Assembly: GCF_002865605.1 (NCBI RefSeq)
Contig: NZ_CP025583.1
Coordinates: forward strand, 352,501 to 416,500
Length of the DNA stretch: 64,000 bases
Source: Paracoccus jeotgali
GTDB taxonomy: Bacteria; Pseudomonadota; Alphaproteobacteria; Rhodobacterales; Rhodobacteraceae
Direction of reading: 5' to 3'
Positions 48,773 through 61,159 of the stretch are shown here, piece by piece. Below the pieces are notes generated by a model. The model worked only from the letters and a program-made list of their open reading frames with translations. It had not been told where the DNA came from and ran no database searches. Numbering within the stretch: position 1 is the stretch's first letter; every line of letters begins with the position of its first letter. The position numbers and the translations under genes are program-made.

Positions 48773-50257
48773 ATGACCGAGGCTGTCAAACCGCTGTCCC
48801 GCTTGGGGCTGGGCGCAATCGGCGGGCGCGACCCTGACATCACCGGCATCTCGGTCGACAGCCGGACGGTGCGGCCGGGGCATCTGTTCGCGGCGCTGCC
48901 CGGCTCGGCCCTGCATGGCGGCGAGTTCATCCAGTATGCGCTGCGCATGGACGCGGCGGCGGTGCTGACCGATGCCGCCGGGGCCGCGCTGGCCGCCGAT
49001 GTGCTGCGCGGCTGGCCCGGCGCGCTGATCGTGGCCGAAGACCCGCGTCAGGCGCTGGCCGGCGCGGCGGCGCTGTTCTATGAACGCCAGCCCGAGAAGG
49101 TGGTGGCGGTGACCGGCACCTCGGGCAAGACCTCGGTCGCGACCTTCACCCGCCAGATCTGGCAGACGCTGGGGCATCAGGCGATCAGCCTCGGCACCAT
49201 GGGGGTCGAGGGCGATTACGAGGCGCGGCTGGCCCACACCACCCCAGAACCCGTCACCCTGCACCGCATCCTTGCCGCCGCCGCGCAGGCGGGCGTCACC
49301 CATGCCGCGATGGAGGCGTCGTCCCACGGCCTCGATCAGCGGCGGCTGGACGGGGTCCGGGTCATGGCGGCGGCCTTTACGAATTTCAGCCAGGACCATC
49401 TGGATTATCACGCGGGCTTCGACGAATATTTCGCCGCCAAGGCGCTGCTCTTTACCCATATCCTGTCGGCGGGCGATGCCGCTATCATCAACGTCGACGG
49501 CGAACGCGGCCGCCAGATGGCCGATATCGCGCGCGAGGCGGAACTGCTGGTCACCACCATCGGCACCGATGCCGCCTGCGATTTCCGCATCCTCGCCCAG
49601 CGCTATGACGCGACCGGGCAAGAGCTGCGCTTTGCCCATGCCGGGCAGTCGCATCTGATCCGGCTGAACCTGATCGGCGGCTTTCAGGCGGAAAACGTGC
49701 TGGCGGCGGCGGGGCTGGCGATGGCCGCGGGCGATCAGGCGGGGCCGGTGATCGCGGCGCTGCCTTCGCTGCAGACGGTGCGCGGGCGGATGCAGCTTGT
49801 GGCGCAGCGGGCCAACGGCGCGGCGGTGTTCGTCGATTACGCCCACAAGCCCGGCGCGGTGATCGCGGCGCTGCAATCGCTGCGTCCGCATGTCATGGGG
49901 CGCATCATCGTGGTGCTGGGCGCGGGCGGCGACCGCGACCGGGGCAAGCGTCCGCTGATGGGGCAGGCGGCGCGCGAGAATGCGGATCTGGTCTATGTCA
50001 CCGACGACAACCCCCGCACCGAGGACCCGGCCGCGATCCGGGCCGAGGTCATGGCCGGCGCCGGTCCCGAGGCGATCGAGGTCGGCGACCGGGCCGAGGC
50101 GATCCTGCGCGCGGTCGATTCGCTGGAACCGGGCGACGCGCTGCTGATCGCGGGCAAGGGTCACGAGACCGGGCAGATCATCGGCGGCGACGTGTTTCCC
50201 TTTGACGATGCCGAACAGGCCTCGGTCGCGGTCGCGGCGCTGGACGGCAAGATCTGA
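48773..50257 (+). CDS. murE: UDP-MurNAc-tripeptide synthetase MurE
   Basis: The 494-residue ligase adds meso-diaminopimelate to UDP-MurNAc-L-Ala-D-Glu. The ATP site is VTGTSGKTSVATFTRQIW, and the substrate motif DDNPRTEDP contains the DNPR signature that predicts meso-DAP instead of lysine. VDYAHKPGAVIAALQSLRPH is the C-terminal domain lead. Its last base is shared with the murF ATG (TGATG). Confidence 0.97.
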   Translation: MTEAVKPLSRLGLGAIGGRDPDITGISVDSRTVRPGHLFAALPGSALHGGEFIQYALRMDAAAVLTDAAGAALAADVLRGWPGALIVAEDPRQALAGAAALFYERQPEKVVAVTGTSGKTSVATFTRQIWQTLGHQAISLGTMGVEGDYEARLAHTTPEPVTLHRILAAAAQAGVTHAAMEASSHGLDQRRLDGVRVMAAAFTNFSQDHLDYHAGFDEYFAAKALLFTHILSAGDAAIINVDGERGRQMADIAREAELLVTTIGTDAACDFRILAQRYDATGQELRFAHAGQSHLIRLNLIGGFQAENVLAAAGLAMAAGDQAGPVIAALPSLQTVRGRMQLVAQRANGAAVFVDYAHKPGAVIAALQSLRPHVMGRIIVVLGAGGDRDRGKRPLMGQAARENADLVYVTDDNPRTEDPAAIRAEVMAGAGPEAIEVGDRAEAILRAVDSLEPGDALLIAGKGHETGQIIGGDVFPFDDAEQASVAVAALDGKI

Positions 50258-51648
50258 TGCCGCTCTGGATCGACAGCGAGGCCGGGCGGGCGACCGGCGG
50301 ACGCAGCACCGGGCCGTGGCAGGCCCACGGCGTCAGCATCGACACGCGGACCATCCAGCCCGGCGATCTGTTCGTGGCGCTGCAGGCGGCGCGGGACGGG
50401 CATGATTTCGTGGCCCAGGCGCTGGCCAAGGGCGCGGCGGCCGCGCTCGTCAGCCGGGTGCCGGACGACGTGGCCCCCGACGCGCCGCTGCTGATCGTCG
50501 ATGACGTTCTGGCGGGGTTGCAGGCGCTGGGTCAGGCCGGGCGGGCGCGCATGACGGGCAAGGTGATCGCGGTCACCGGCTCGGTCGGCAAGACCTCGAC
50601 CAAGGAAATGTTCCGCAGCGCCCTGTCCGGGCAGGGCCGCATCCACGCCGCCGAGGCGTCCTATAACAACCATTGGGGCGTGCCGCTGACGCTGGCGCGG
50701 ATGCCCGCCGACACCGACCATGCGGTGATCGAGATCGGCATGAGCAACCCCGGCGAGATCGCGCCGCTTGCCGTGCTCGCTCGCCCCGACGCCGCGTTGA
50801 TCACCACCATCGCCCCGGCCCATATCGGCGCCTTTGACGGTCTGGACGGGATCGCGCATGAAAAAGCCGCGATCTTTCAGGGGCTCGTGCCCGGCGGCGC
50901 GGCGATAATTCCGACCGGGCTGACGACGACGCCGATCCTGCTGGATGCCGCGCAGGCGGCGGGCGCGCGTGTGTTGGGCTTCGGGACCGAGGGCGACGCG
51001 GCGCTGGTCGCCTCTGACCCGCGGAGCATGGACACCGGCGAGGTGCTTGAGGTGCAGGGCCGGATCGACGGCCGCTACCTGCGATTCACCCTGCGCTCGG
51101 TCGGGCCGCATTTTGCGCTCAACGCCATTGGCGTTCTGGCGACGCTGTCGGCGCTTGGCGCGGATCTGGAACTCGCGGCCGAACGCTTGGCCAACTGGAC
51201 GCCCCCCGCCGGGCGCGGCGCGGTCGAGGCGTTGGGCGCGCTGCGGCTGATCGACGACGCCTTCAACGCCAACCCGGCCTCGATGCGGGCCGGGCTGGGG
51301 ACGCTGGCCCGGCTGACCGGGACGCGGCGGGTGGCCATTCTGGGCGACATGCTGGAACTGGGGCAGGGCGAGGTGCAGGCCCATGCCGATCTTGCCCGCG
51401 ATCCCGCCATGGCGCGGATCGACCTGGTCCATTGCGCCGGGCCGTTGATGCGGCATCTGCATGACGCGCTGCCGCCCGAAAAGCGCGGGCTGTGGTCACA
51501 ATCCGCCGATGGGCTGACCGACCGACTGGACGAGATGCTTCGTCCCGGCGATACGGTGCTGGTCAAGGGGTCCAAGGGGTCGCATGTCAGCCGCGTGGTG
51601 GACGCGCTGCGAAACACCGGGAATATGGCCCGCTTCACGGGGACATGA
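50257..51648 (+). CDS. murF: UDP-MurNAc-tripeptide--D-Ala-D-Ala ligase MurF
   Basis: The 463-residue ligase completes the pentapeptide. It shows VSIDTRTIQPGDLFVALQAA, the ATP-binding AVTGSVGKTSTKEMFRSAL, the NNHWGVPLTLARMP loop, and IDDAFNANPASMRAGLG typical of MurF. The gene is coupled to murE by a 1-nt overlap and lies 3 nt from mraY. Confidence 0.96.
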   Translation: MPLWIDSEAGRATGGRSTGPWQAHGVSIDTRTIQPGDLFVALQAARDGHDFVAQALAKGAAAALVSRVPDDVAPDAPLLIVDDVLAGLQALGQAGRARMTGKVIAVTGSVGKTSTKEMFRSALSGQGRIHAAEASYNNHWGVPLTLARMPADTDHAVIEIGMSNPGEIAPLAVLARPDAALITTIAPAHIGAFDGLDGIAHEKAAIFQGLVPGGAAIIPTGLTTTPILLDAAQAAGARVLGFGTEGDAALVASDPRSMDTGEVLEVQGRIDGRYLRFTLRSVGPHFALNAIGVLATLSALGADLELAAERLANWTPPAGRGAVEALGALRLIDDAFNANPASMRAGLGTLARLTGTRRVAILGDMLELGQGEVQAHADLARDPAMARIDLVHCAGPLMRHLHDALPPEKRGLWSQSADGLTDRLDEMLRPGDTVLVKGSKGSHVSRVVDALRNTGNMARFTGT

Positions 51649-51651
51649 CGC

Positions 51652-52734
51652 ATGCTATACTGGCTATATGAACTGACCGGCGGGCAGGGTCCGTTCAACC
51701 TGTTTCGCTATATCACCTTTCGCGCGGGGGCGGCGTTCTTCACGGCGCTGATCTTTGCCTTCCTGTTCGGCCGGCCGCTGATCGCCTATCTGCGGCGGGT
51801 TCAGAAAAAGGGCCAGCCGATCCGCGATGACGGCCCAGAGGGGCATTTCGTCAAGGCCGGCACCCCCACCATGGGCGGCATCCTGATCCTGTCGGCCCTG
51901 CTGGCCGGGACGCTGCTGTGGGCGCGGCTGTCGAACCCCTATGTCTGGATCGTGCTGATGGTCACCTATGGCTATGCCGCGATCGGCTTTGCGGATGACT
52001 ATGCCAAGGTCTCCAAGCACAACACCAACGGCGTCTCGGGGCGCATCCGCATGGGGCTGGGGCTGCTGCTGGCGCTGATCGCCTCGGCCTGGACGATGTA
52101 TCTGCATCCTCCGGCGCTGTCGGGGCAGCTGGCGTTTCCGGTGTTCAAGGACGCGCTGCTGAACCTGTCGCTGTTCTTCATCCCCTTTGCCATGATCGTG
52201 ATCGTGGGCGCGGCCAATGCGGTGAACCTGACCGACGGGCTGGACGGGCTGGCGATCATGCCGGTGATGATCGCGACCGCGACCTTCGGCGTCATCGCCT
52301 ATATGGTCGGCAACGCCAATTTCGCCGATTATCTAGGCCTGCATGGTGTGCCGGGGACGGGCGAGCTGGTGATCTTTGTCGCGGCCCTGATCGGGGGCGG
52401 GCTGGGGTTTCTGTGGTATAACGCTCCGCCGGCCGCCGTCTTCATGGGCGACACCGGCAGCCTGGCCCTTGGCGGCGCCTTGGGTGCCATCGCCGTGGTC
52501 ACCAAGCACGAGATCGTGCTGGCCATCGTCGGCGGGCTGTTCGTGGTCGAGGCGCTGTCGGTCATCATCCAGGTGCTCTACTTCAAGCGCACCGGCAAGC
52601 GGGTCTTCCTGATGGCCCCGATCCACCACCATTTCGAGAAGAAGGGCTGGAAGGAAAGCCAGATCGTCATCCGCTTCTGGATCATCGCCCTTGTGCTGGC
52701 CCTGATCGGGCTGTCGACGCTGAAGCTGCGCTAG
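51652..52734 (+). CDS. mraY: Phospho-N-acetylmuramoyl-pentapeptide-transferase MraY
   Basis: The 360-residue, ten-helix enzyme forms lipid I from UDP-MurNAc-pentapeptide and undecaprenyl phosphate. Catalytic-region motifs are [13 protein letters not shown], the Asp pair in [37 protein letters not shown] and the histidine cluster in [15 protein letters not shown]. Length is standard. Confidence 0.97.
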   Translation: MLYWLYELTGGQGPFNLFRYITFRAGAAFFTALIFAFLFGRPLIAYLRRVQKKGQPIRDDGPEGHFVKAGTPTMGGILILSALLAGTLLWARLSNPYVWIVLMVTYGYAAIGFADDYAKVSKHNTNGVSGRIRMGLGLLLALIASAWTMYLHPPALSGQLAFPVFKDALLNLSLFFIPFAMIVIVGAANAVNLTDGLDGLAIMPVMIATATFGVIAYMVGNANFADYLGLHGVPGTGELVIFVAALIGGGLGFLWYNAPPAAVFMGDTGSLALGGALGAIAVVTKHEIVLAIVGGLFVVEALSVIIQVLYFKRTGKRVFLMAPIHHHFEKKGWKESQIVIRFWIIALVLALIGLSTLKLR

Positions 52735-52767
52735 CCCCCTGTCCGACCTGCTGAAAGGTATCCCCAC

Positions 52768-54162
52768 ATGATCCCCGTACAAGGCGTCAACGGCCAGACC
52801 ATCGCGGTTCTGGGGCTGGGCAGGTCCGGGCGCGCCACGGCGGCGGCGCTGGCGGCGGGCGGGGCGCGGGTGGTCGTCTGGGATGACGGCCACGACGCCC
52901 GGCTGAATGCCGAGGCCGAGGGGCTGGAACTGCGCGACCTGACCGGCGCGGCGGGCTGGGACGACATCGCGGCGCTGATCACCTCGCCCGGAATCCCGCA
53001 TCTCTATCCGCATCCGAACCCGGTGATCGCGGCGGCGCTGCAGCGCGGGATTCCGGTGGATAACGATATCGGCCTGTTCTTCCGCAGCTTCGCCACCCCG
53101 GAGTGGCAGGATTTCGATGTGACGCCGCGGGTGATCGCGGTCACCGGCTCGAACGGGAAATCCACCACCACGGCGCTGATCCACCATGTGCTCGACAGCG
53201 CCGGGCGGCCCTGCCAGATGGGCGGGAATATCGGGACCGGGGTGCTGTCGCTCGACCCCGCGCAGGATGGCGAGGTGGTGGTGATCGAGCTGTCATCCTA
53301 TCAGACCGAGCTTGCGCGCGCGCTGACGCCGGATGTGGCGGTGTTCACCAACCTCTCGCCCGACCATCTGGACCGCCACGGCGGCCCCGGCGGCTATTTC
53401 GCGGCCAAGCGGCGGCTGTTTTCCGAAGGCGGGCCGGATCGCTGCGTCATCGGCGTGGACGAGGTCGAGGGGCGGTTTTTGGCCAACCAGATGGGGCAGG
53501 GGCCGGGCGATGACCGCGTCATCCGCATCTCGTCGGGGCAGAAGCTGGACGGCTTCGGCTGGTCGGTCTTTGCCCGCAAGGGGTTCCTGACCGAGACCCG
53601 CAAGGGGCGGCAGATGGCCTCGGTCGATCTGCGCCAGATCGCGGGGCTGCCGGGGGCGCATAACCACCAGAACGCCTGCGCGGCCTGGGCGGCATGCCGG
53701 GGCGTGGGCCTGGCCCCGCGCCAGATCGAGGCGGGCTTTCGCACCTTCGCCGGGCTGCCGCATCGCAGCCAGACGGTGCGAGAGCTGAACGGCGTGCGCT
53801 ATGTCAATGACAGCAAGGCCACCAATGTCGACGCCGCACGGCAGGCGCTGCAGGCGTTCACGCGCATCCGCTGGATCGCCGGGGGTCTCGGCAAGGAAGG
53901 CGGGCTGACCGATCTGGCCGGGCAGATGGGGAATGTCGTCAAGGCCTATCTGATCGGCCATTCGGCCCGCGAGTTCGCCCTGCAACTGGGCGCCATCCCG
54001 CATGAGGTGGTCGAGACCATGGCCGAGGCCGTCGCCCGCGCCCATGCCGAGGCGGAACCGGGTGAGACCGTGCTGCTGGCCCCCGCCGCTGCCAGCTTTG
54101 ACCAGTATCCCGATTTCGAGAAGCGGGGCGATGATTTCGTCGCGCGGGTCAACACGCTGTAG
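52768..54162 (+). CDS. murD: UDP-N-acetylmuramoylalanine--D-glutamate ligase MurD
   Basis: The 464-residue ligase adds D-glutamate to UDP-MurNAc-L-Ala. The N-terminal Rossmann domain begins [20 protein letters not shown]; the ATP site is [30 protein letters not shown] and [20 protein letters not shown] complete the signature. It is the last dcw gene here: no ftsW or murG follows, and a convergent minus-strand gene starts its 3' end 84 nt away. Confidence 0.97.
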   Translation: MIPVQGVNGQTIAVLGLGRSGRATAAALAAGGARVVVWDDGHDARLNAEAEGLELRDLTGAAGWDDIAALITSPGIPHLYPHPNPVIAAALQRGIPVDNDIGLFFRSFATPEWQDFDVTPRVIAVTGSNGKSTTTALIHHVLDSAGRPCQMGGNIGTGVLSLDPAQDGEVVVIELSSYQTELARALTPDVAVFTNLSPDHLDRHGGPGGYFAAKRRLFSEGGPDRCVIGVDEVEGRFLANQMGQGPGDDRVIRISSGQKLDGFGWSVFARKGFLTETRKGRQMASVDLRQIAGLPGAHNHQNACAAWAACRGVGLAPRQIEAGFRTFAGLPHRSQTVRELNGVRYVNDSKATNVDAARQALQAFTRIRWIAGGLGKEGGLTDLAGQMGNVVKAYLIGHSAREFALQLGAIPHEVVETMAEAVARAHAEAEPGETVLLAPAAASFDQYPDFEKRGDDFVARVNTL

Positions 54163-54246
54163 GGGATTGGCGGGATCGGCCTCGCCCGAGGGTGTGACCA
54201 TGCGGCCGCTAGCCCTACCGGACGCCTTTACCACCAGCCCCGCAGG

Positions 54247-54810
54247 TCAGGGCGCGTCAGGTGACAGGAACTGCGCCGAGATGAAGCCGCGTCGCCCCTG
54301 GGCGTCCCTGATTTCGACCCAATCGCCGTCGAGCGGGCCAAGCGGCGTCACCTCGGCCCCGCGCCGCAGGGCACCTATCACGCTGTCCGAGGTCGAGGGA
54401 CCGGCGCGGAAATTGACCGAATTGCCGGTGACATAAAGCGTGTCGCCCGGTTCGGCGGCGCTGGCCTCGGCCAGAGGCTCGGGCGCGGGCGTGTCGGCAT
54501 ATTGCGGCGACGGGCGCAGGGGCGGGCCCGGCATGTCGGGCTGATCGGCCTCGGTCGTGGTTGGGGCGTCGGGGGCGGTGCCGGGCACGATCCCGGCCTG
54601 ACCTTCCGGGTCCACCTCATCGCGCAGCAGCTCGGGCGCGGGTTCGGGCGTCTCGGCTGGCGCCGCGCTGGCGGGCGTGGGTGGCGCCGCGCTGGGGGGC
54701 GTCGGCGGCGCGACGGTGGCGCGGGTCGGTTCGGGCGCATCGCCGGTCACGGCCAGCACGGCCATGATGACCAGAAACGCGGCCGCGGTCAGGATTATCA
54801 GTCGGATCAT
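54247..54810 (-). CDS. SH3-domain protein with membrane anchor
   Basis: The 187-residue protein has one N-terminal helix ([20 protein letters not shown]), a Pro/Ala/Glu-rich periplasmic linker (about 25-115) and a bacterial SH3 domain (about 125-185) with [20 protein letters not shown] and [20 protein letters not shown]. Such domains often bind peptidoglycan, and a position next to the dcw genes fits an envelope role, but neither is shown here. ATG 54810 is chosen for the membrane anchor. Confidence 0.85.
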   Translation of the reverse strand: MIRLIILTAAAFLVIMAVLAVTGDAPEPTRATVAPPTPPSAAPPTPASAAPAETPEPAPELLRDEVDPEGQAGIVPGTAPDAPTTTEADQPDMPGPPLRPSPQYADTPAPEPLAEASAAEPGDTLYVTGNSVNFRAGPSTSDSVIGALRRGAEVTPLGPLDGDWVEIRDAQGRRGFISAQFLSPDAP

Positions 54811-54998
54811 GTCGCCCCGTGGCTCGCCCTGTGGTCGGTTTCGTCCGGCCGTTGCCAGGACCTGCAACCAAGGGAACGCCGCCGGTGCGTGGCTGTTCCC
54901 GATCATCTGCCCCGTCGCCGCTTTCCGGCCCCGGCAATTTCCGCCGGCGCAATTTTTACCGCTGGACCGGGGCGCGGGCAGGGCCTAAGTCCGGTGCC

Positions 54999-57257
<2,259 letters not shown>

Positions 57258-57295
57258 GGCGCGGTGTAGCCAAGGCATCCGCGATCTGAAACGCA

Positions 57296-57325
57296 GCAAA
57301 GCCGAGCCTGACAGCGCGGCTTTGC
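57296..57325. terminator. Hairpin between convergent parC and cytochrome b561 genes
   Basis: GCAAAGCCG (57296-57304) pairs perfectly with CGGCTTTGC (57317-57325) around a 12-nt loop. It lies between two convergent stops, and the stem contains T/A runs usable in both directions. No long T tract follows, so efficiency is uncertain. Confidence 0.6.
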
Positions 57326-57332
57326 GGTTCGC

Positions 57333-57944
57333 TCAACGTTCGTCGCGGCGACGCACCAGCTTGGCGCCGGTCAGCATCGGGCGCACCAGATCCTCGCGCT
57401 TCCACCAGCGGTAAAAGGCGATGATCCCGACATGCAGGACGGTCAGGATCAGGATCGCCAGCGCGCCCAGATGATGCCAACCCACTGCGGCCCGACTGGT
57501 CGAGCGGCTGACCTCGGACGCGAGGGGGCCGACATTGATATAGTCGTCGGGGTCCGAGACCAGCCCCGTCGCGGCCTGCAGGATCAGCACCGCCAGCATC
57601 GCGATCACCGACAGCGCACCAAGCGGGTTGTGGCCTGGCCAGTAGCTGGGCTCGCGGCGGAACATGTGGCCCAGATAGGACCGCACCGCCCCCGGCCCGC
57701 GAATGAAGCTGGTAAAGCGGGCATGGCGCGGCCCGACCAGACCCCAGATCAGCCGGAACACCACCAGCCCGATGATCGCGTAGCCGAACCAGAAATGCAG
57801 CCACATGTTCGCCGGGCCGAATTTGCCCAGCAACCATGTGGTGACGACGCAGAAGGCGAGCAGCCAGTGGAACGTCCGTAGCAGCGGGTCCCAGACCGGC
57901 TGAACCTCGACCCCTGCGGGCAGATCGGGGTCAGGCCGGGTCAT
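57333..57944 (-). CDS. Cytochrome b561-type diheme membrane protein
   Basis: The 203-residue, four-helix protein has heme-ligand histidines in LLRTFHWLLAFC, MWLHFWFGYAI, AAVGWHHLGALAIL and LTVLHVGIIAF, and the usual W(D/H)P start (VWDPLLRTFHW). It carries electrons across or within the membrane. ATG 57944 overlaps the stop of the upstream cytochrome c' gene (ATGA), so the two form a coupled pair. It probably passes electrons to or from that cytochrome. Confidence 0.9.
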   Translation of the reverse strand: MTRPDPDLPAGVEVQPVWDPLLRTFHWLLAFCVVTTWLLGKFGPANMWLHFWFGYAIIGLVVFRLIWGLVGPRHARFTSFIRGPGAVRSYLGHMFRREPSYWPGHNPLGALSVIAMLAVLILQAATGLVSDPDDYINVGPLASEVSRSTSRAAVGWHHLGALAILILTVLHVGIIAFYRWWKREDLVRPMLTGAKLVRRRDER

Positions 57945-58402
57945 TTCTTGCGGTAGTTGTCGTGGCAGGCCTTGCACGCGCCGCCAAGCTGCTGGACCAC
58001 CGGCCCGACATTCTGCTGGCCGCCCTTGACCGCCTCGCCCACGCCGACGGCGGCCTGCTGCAGGCCAGCGAATTTTTCCTTCACGCCGTCCAGATCGTCC
58101 CAGATCTTGGGCAGCGCGCCGGTGTTTTCCATGTCATCGGTCGAGGTGCCGGGCACGAAATGGATGGGCAGGTAATAGCGGGTCAGGGATTCGATGTTCG
58201 AGGCGTGCAACACAGCGGTCGCCTCGTCATAGGGCATGTCGCCCTTGGCCATCGCGGCCAGCGGACCCATGTTCAGCGACAGCATTTCAAAGAACCCCTG
58301 CCGCGCCTTGACGTTCAGTTCTTCGGGCGTCGGATCGGCGAAAGCGGTCGCGGGGATAAGGGGAACGGCGGCAAGAAGGCTGGCGAGAATAAGCTTGCGC
58401 AT
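57941..58402 (-). CDS. Cytochrome c' (class II cytochrome c)
   Basis: The 153-residue periplasmic cytochrome has a signal peptide (MRKLILASLLAAVPLIPATA, cleavage near AFA-DP) and a four-helix bundle. It ends in the heme-binding GACKACHDNYRKK, the C-terminal CxxCH position that marks class II cytochromes. Cytochromes c' bind NO and are tied to NO resistance. Heme attachment would need the ccm genes at 29475-32215. The start was set by the signal peptide. Confidence 0.92.
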   Translation of the reverse strand: MRKLILASLLAAVPLIPATAFADPTPEELNVKARQGFFEMLSLNMGPLAAMAKGDMPYDEATAVLHASNIESLTRYYLPIHFVPGTSTDDMENTGALPKIWDDLDGVKEKFAGLQQAAVGVGEAVKGGQQNVGPVVQQLGGACKACHDNYRKK

Positions 58403-58483
58403 GTCTGTCTCCGGTCGATGAAAGGGCACCGCAGGCTGTGCGGCATGGCTGCCTGCGCAGACTGCGGTCCCTTGGCCGTGACG

Positions 58484-59455
58484 TCAACCATACAGGTTCT
58501 GCGCGCCCACCTGTTCATGGATGCCGTTGACCGACTGCTTGGGCAGGCCAAGCGCCTGCGCCAGCTTGTGCAGATATTGCGCCTCTTCCGCGCTGTCGAA
58601 GTCGATGGCCAGCAGCGACATCAGATAGACCTGCGCTTCCAGCCCCTTGGGGACATCGCGAGCCAGTGCCTCGGCATCGACCGGGGCGGCCATCTGCTCG
58701 CGGATGAAGCTGCGTTCCTGGTCGTCAAGATCGCCCAGTTCCGACATCAGGCGCTGCCGCTCGGCGTCGTCAATCTTGCCGTCGGCCTTGGCGGCCTGGA
58801 TCATCGCCCGCAGCATCAGCCCGGCCACGGCGTTCTGTTCGGGCGTGGGCGCGACCTCGGGCTCTCCGCCCCGGGTCAGCGAATCGTTCAGCAATTCGCC
58901 AAAGGACGCGTCGTTGCTGGCCTGCGCGCCCTTGCTGGCCAGCGTTCCGCCAGCCGCGCCACCCAGCAGCCCGCCCAGCAGATCGCCCAGTCCGCCCGAG
59001 GACTGCCCGGCCTGGCTTGTCTTGGTCCCGCCGCGAAGCTGGTCGAGGATCGAGCCGAGCCCGCCGCCGCCCGACTGCCCGCGCGCGCTGTTGGTCAGTT
59101 GGTCGAGAATGCCGCCCAGACCGCCGCTGGCGCCCGCCGAGTTCGGCCCGCCGTAAGGGCGCCCGGTGCCGGCGCCGCGCGTTGTGCCGCCGGTGTTCGA
59201 GCCGCCGCCCAGCACCTGCCCCAGAATGTCGCCGATCCCGCCGCCCGAGCCTGTACCGCCTGAGCCTGTACCGCCCGAGCCTGTGCCGCCGCTGCGGCCC
59301 TGCGTCGCCTGCCGGATCTGGTCCAGCAGACCGCCGCCGCCGCGGGTATCGGTCCGGGTGTCGGGGCGTTGCTGGCGGTTCTTCATCATCTCGCTCATGC
59401 CCTTGGCGACAAGGACGCCGGCCGCGACGCGGGCCAGGGATTTCATCAAGCTCAT
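58484..59455 (-). CDS. DUF533/TerB-like protein with glycine-rich repeat
   Basis: The 323-residue protein has a short hydrophobic N-terminus (SLMKSLARVAAGVLVAKGMS), a long low-complexity Gly/Ser/Gln region (about 38-185) with GGTGSGGTGSGGTGSGG, and a C-terminal TerB-like helical domain (about 220-320) with AVAGLMLRAMIQAAKADGKI and acidic residues typical of DUF533. TerB-like domains bind metal in some relatives; here the function is unknown. It resembles the YebE family. Confidence 0.85.
   Translation of the reverse strand: MSLMKSLARVAAGVLVAKGMSEMMKNRQQRPDTRTDTRGGGGLLDQIRQATQGRSGGTGSGGTGSGGTGSGGGIGDILGQVLGGGSNTGGTTRGAGTGRPYGGPNSAGASGGLGGILDQLTNSARGQSGGGGLGSILDQLRGGTKTSQAGQSSGGLGDLLGGLLGGAAGGTLASKGAQASNDASFGELLNDSLTRGGEPEVAPTPEQNAVAGLMLRAMIQAAKADGKIDDAERQRLMSELGDLDDQERSFIREQMAAPVDAEALARDVPKGLEAQVYLMSLLAIDFDSAEEAQYLHKLAQALGLPKQSVNGIHEQVGAQNLYG
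59247..59291. repeat. Three tandem 15-bp units inside the DUF533 gene
   Basis: The units GAGCCTGTACCGCCT, GAGCCTGTACCGCCC and GAGCCTGTGCCGCCG follow each other without gaps. They encode the GGTGS repeats in frame (15 bp is 5 codons), so copy number can vary without frameshift. Confidence 0.85.
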
Positions 59456-59574
59456 CTGTTCGGCCTTCCGTTCAAAATGCGCCGCCATCGGGGGCGGCGC
59501 GGGTCCAGCAGGGAACGTGTCGCAGCGGTCGCGGTTCCGCCGCGGGCACATTTGGCCAACCCCTCCGGCTGCCC

Positions 59575-59603
59575 TTGATTTTTACCGATTCTGAATCTAT
59601 CTC
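59575..59603 (+). promoter_or_regulatory. Putative promoter of tuf
   Basis: TTGATT (59575-59580), 17 nt, and TATCTC (59598-59603) lie about 60 nt upstream of the EF-Tu start. A leader of that size fits. Consensus-based call. Confidence 0.45.
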
Positions 59604-59662
59604 CGCCCCCGATACGAAAACCGGGGAACGGACCGCCATCTGCCCCGATCAAGGAGGCCCCT

Positions 59663-60838
<1,176 letters not shown>

Positions 60839-60846
60839 TGACCCCC

Positions 60847-60873
60847 TCCCGCGCCGCATCACGCGGCGCGGGA
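60847..60873 (+). terminator. First hairpin after tuf
   Basis: TCCCGCGCCGC (60847-60857) pairs perfectly with GCGGCGCGGGA (60863-60873) around the loop ATCAC. No T-run follows directly. It probably protects the tuf mRNA 3' end or assists the terminator that follows. Confidence 0.6.
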
Positions 60874-60885
60874 AGGTGAAATAGC

Positions 60886-60919
60886 AAGGGCCGGCCCCAG
60901 GGTCGGCCCTTTTGCTTTT
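60886..60919 (+). terminator. Intrinsic terminator of tuf
   Basis: AAGGGCCGGCC (60886-60896) pairs with GGTCGGCCCTT (60901-60911, one G-T pair) around the loop CCAG, followed by TTGCTTTTG. This is a standard Rho-independent terminator. Confidence 0.85.
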
Positions 60920-60988
60920 GTCGGCTGGGTGCGTCGTGGCCGGGTGTGGCAGGCGGCGGTCAAGCAAGGCACGCTGTCCCTCGCCGTG

Positions 60989-61029
60989 GCGGCTAGGTGA
61001 CGGCTTAACCGGCTCGTCACTTATGCCGC
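60989..61029. other. Extended inverted repeat in the gap before the ABC exporter
   Basis: The 240 bp from 60920 hold no gene I can support. They contain GTGACG/CGTCAC (60997-61002 and 61015-61020), flanked by GCGGC/GCCGC (60989-60993 and 61025-61029), a two-tier dyad that could be an operator or RNA hairpin. No clear promoter for the ABC gene was recognised. Confidence 0.35.
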
Positions 61030-61159
61030 GAGGCACGGCTGGACAGGGCGCTTTCGTCATGCGACAACCTGCCGCAGGCCGGGCTGGCCAGCGGGCAATC
61101 GGCAGACGCGCCGGGGGCCTTTGCTGGCGTTTCCGGCAGCAACAGTTCAAGTATCTTCA

